Assembly: GCF_030463535.1 (NCBI RefSeq)
Contig: NC_132879.1
Coordinates: 40,268,597 to 40,332,596 of the forward strand
Length of the DNA stretch: 64,000 bases
Direction of reading: 5' to 3'
Source of the DNA: Salminus brasiliensis
Taxonomy: Eukaryota > Chordata > Actinopteri > Characiformes > Bryconidae
Shown piece after piece: positions 61,995-64,000 of this stretch (position 1 is its first letter; the number at the start of each line of letters is the position of its first letter). The notes under the pieces were generated by a model. It was not told where the DNA came from, ran no database searches, and saw nothing but the letters and a program-made list of their open reading frames with translations. The position numbers were made by a program, and so were the translations under genes.

Positions 61995-62644
61995 GTAGCA
62001 ATTTCTGAGGCTGGTGACTCAGACAGATGAACTTGTCCTGAGAAGCAGAGGTGACTCTTGGTCTTCCTTTCCTGGGTCGGTCCTCGTGTGTGCCAGTTTT
62101 GCTGTAGCGCTTGATAGTTTTTGTGACTCCACTTGGGGACACATTTAAAGTTTTTGCAATTTTCCGGACTGACTGACCTTAATTTCTTAAAGTAATGATG
62201 GCCACTCGTTTTTCTTTAGTTAGCTGATTGGTTCTTGCCATAATATGAATTTTAACAGTTGTCCAATAGGGCTTTCGGCTATGTAGTAACCTGACTTCTG
62301 GACAACACAACTGATGGTCCCAACCCCATTGATAAAGCAAGAAATTCCATTAATTAACCCTGATAAGGCACACCTGAAAACCATTTCAGGTTACTACCTC
62401 TTGAAGCTCATTGAGAGAATGCCAAGAGTGTGCAAAGCAGTAATCAGAGCAAAGGGTGGCTATTTTGAAGACACTAGAAAATAAAACATGTTTTCAGTTA
62501 TTTCACCTTTTTTTGTTAAGTACATAACTCCACATGTGTTCATTCATAGTTTTGATGCCTTCAGTGAGAATCTACAATGTAAATAGTCATGAAAATACAG
62601 AAAACGCATTGAATGAGAAGGTGTGTCCAAACTTTTTGCCTGTA

Positions 62645-62648
<4 letters not shown>
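61995..62648 (-). mobile_element. 5' half of a Tc1-like element
   Basis: The right terminus GTGTCCAAACTTTTTGCCTG ends at 62648 next to TA. On the minus strand a transposase start at 62243 reads ARTNQLTKEKRVAIITLR. After one stop it continues GQSVRKIAKTLNVSPSGVTK and a GRPRVT end near 62050, i.e. both helix-turn-helix parts and the GRPR hook. The catalytic half is missing. Confidence 0.8.

Positions 62649-62695
<47 letters not shown>
62649..62695. repeat. (TA)n microsatellite
   Basis: About 23 TA units between the Tc1 end and the gypsy element. Confidence 0.95.
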
Positions 62696-62699
<4 letters not shown>

Positions 62700-62734
62700 T
62701 TAAATTTTCATTTTTAAGTGTTGTTTTAAGTCAA

Positions 62735-63984
62735 GGACTCGAGGAGAGGCCCACCTGCTGTCTCAGGCTCTTTTCGGGGGTTAGAAGAGCCTTTTGGGGG
62801 TTAGCAGGAGCGCGAGGCCCGCATGCGCGAAGGCAGGTGCCTCTACTGTGGGGTCTCTGGGCACCTCCGTTCTGCTTGCCCCGAGCATTCGGGACATGCC
62901 AACGTGCTTCTACCTCAGGCCCAGGGGGTGTTCCTCAATGCCACGCTAGTGTCAGGGTTGTTTGAGGTCCGCCTGCCTGCCTTCTTAGACTCTGGAGCGG
63001 CAGGGAACTTTCTGGATTCTGGCCTCTCCAGGAAGCTGGCCCTGTCGCTGATCCCCTTGAGGGAACCCATGCCCATAGCAGCTATAGACGGCCAGTTACT
63101 GGAGCCCGGGGTAGTGTCCCACCAAACCCACCCTCTTACGCTGCGACTCGGTCCTCACACCGAGCAGATAGCCAATTGCCTGACCCAGAACTTCCGTTCC
63201 TTGTAGAGGTAGATGCCTCTGAGGTAGGCGTGGGTGCTGTCCTCTCCCAGCAGTCTGGCCCTGGCCAGAAGCTGCACCCCTGTGCCTTCTTCTCCCATCA
63301 CCTCACCCCTGCGGAACGGAACTACGATGTGGGTGACCGTGAACTACTGGCAGTAAAGCTGGCGCTTTAGAGGAGTGGAGACACTGGCTTGAGGGAGCAA
63401 AAAATCCCTTTCTAGTCTGGACAGACCACAAGAACTTGGCCTACATCCAGCAGGCCAAACGTCTTAATCCGCGCCAGGCCAGGTGGGAATTGTTCTTCAC
63501 TCGGTTAGATTTCATATTGTCATTCCGACCCGGCTCAAAGAACGCCAAGCCTGATGCTCTATCTTGCCAGTGGAAACCCCCTCCTCTATCGAACCCACAA
63601 CCATAGTCCCCAACACCTGGATCCTGGCGCCCATCCAATGGGAGGACGCAGTCAAGCAGGCTCACCTTACTGAGCCTGATCTGGGTGGTGGCCCCCCGGA
63701 TTGGCTTTACGCACCCGGGCCTGTAAGGGAATGGGTGCTTCATGTGCCCTCCCAGGCAGCACACCCAGGGACTACACATCGCCCTGGGCAACGGGTTTGG
63801 CTTTCAGCCAAGAATCTGCCCTTACGTGGTGTTGGCTCCTTATGTGAAGTTGGCTCCTTATTACATCAGGCCGTTCAAGATCCTTCGGCTGGTCAATCCT
63901 GTTGCCTACCGCATTGCCCTTCCCCCTTCGATGCGCATTAACCCCACCTTTCACGTGTCCCGCCTCAAGCCGGTCTTGTGTTGA
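62735..63984 (+). pseudogene. Ty3/gypsy retrotransposon gag-pol with two internal deletions
   Basis: A plus-strand copy of a fish Ty3/gypsy element. The order is: a gag zinc knuckle (CLYCGVSGHLRSAC, CCHC) near 62840; an aspartic protease with LDSGA near 62990; then a jump near 63175 straight to the start of RNase H ([14 protein letters not shown]), missing the whole reverse transcriptase. RNase H runs to 63368, where a stop ends the frame. Connection text follows. A second jump near 63765 removes the integrase core and lands in the integrase C-terminus ([19 protein letters not shown]), ending at 63984. No LTR is visible inside the window. It cannot make an active polyprotein. Confidence 0.85.
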
Positions 63985-64000
63985 GAGGCAATGAAATAGA

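Overview
The window is nuclear DNA from a ray-finned fish. Its genes are split by GT-AG introns, the intergenic DNA is AT-rich, and it is full of fish-type Tc1/mariner, hAT, L2-like and Ty3/gypsy elements. A tRNA-derived SINE of a type I associate with otophysan fishes (characins, catfishes) is at about 37.1 kb, so an otophysan is my best but weak guess at the host. The gene set matches the vertebrate block around human 12p13 (TIGAR, FGF23, FGF6, RAD51AP1, GALNT8).

Layout. The first 3.15 kb holds the 5' end of a galnt8-like glycosyltransferase gene (minus strand, running off the left edge). rad51ap1 (plus strand, nine coding exons, 306 codons) is at 9.59-12.58 kb. fgf23 (minus, three exons) is at 21.49-23.38 kb and fgf6 (minus, three exons) at 32.59-35.34 kb. 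tigar (minus, six exons) is at 50.33-53.84 kb. One further exon-like block on the minus strand at 56.68-56.78 kb could not be assigned to a gene. All five gene models were built by hand from splice sites and reading phase. The four complete ones close in frame.

Between the genes lie transposon remains: at least eleven Tc1-like copies, of which 13246-14721 is nearly complete with long inverted repeats; a 1.4-kb hAT-like element; two inverted copies of a second hAT-like family; a solo LTR inside a tigar intron; a deleted LTR element at 40.3-40.9 kb; an L2 fragment nested in another LINE; and a Ty3/gypsy copy with two internal deletions at the right edge.

The genes do not form one pathway. Two encode secreted FGFs: Fgf6, a paracrine heparin-binding factor, and Fgf23, an endocrine phosphate hormone. 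One encodes a Golgi-type O-glycosylation enzyme, one a RAD51 partner in homologous recombination, and one a histidine-phosphatase regulator of glycolysis. Their adjacency is ancestral synteny. I found no convincing new system. The most useful leads are the unidentified exon, the CAG repeat in the predicted fgf6 leader, the Asn in place of the glycosylated Thr at the Fgf23 cleavage site, and the two LTR structures with clean target-site duplications.
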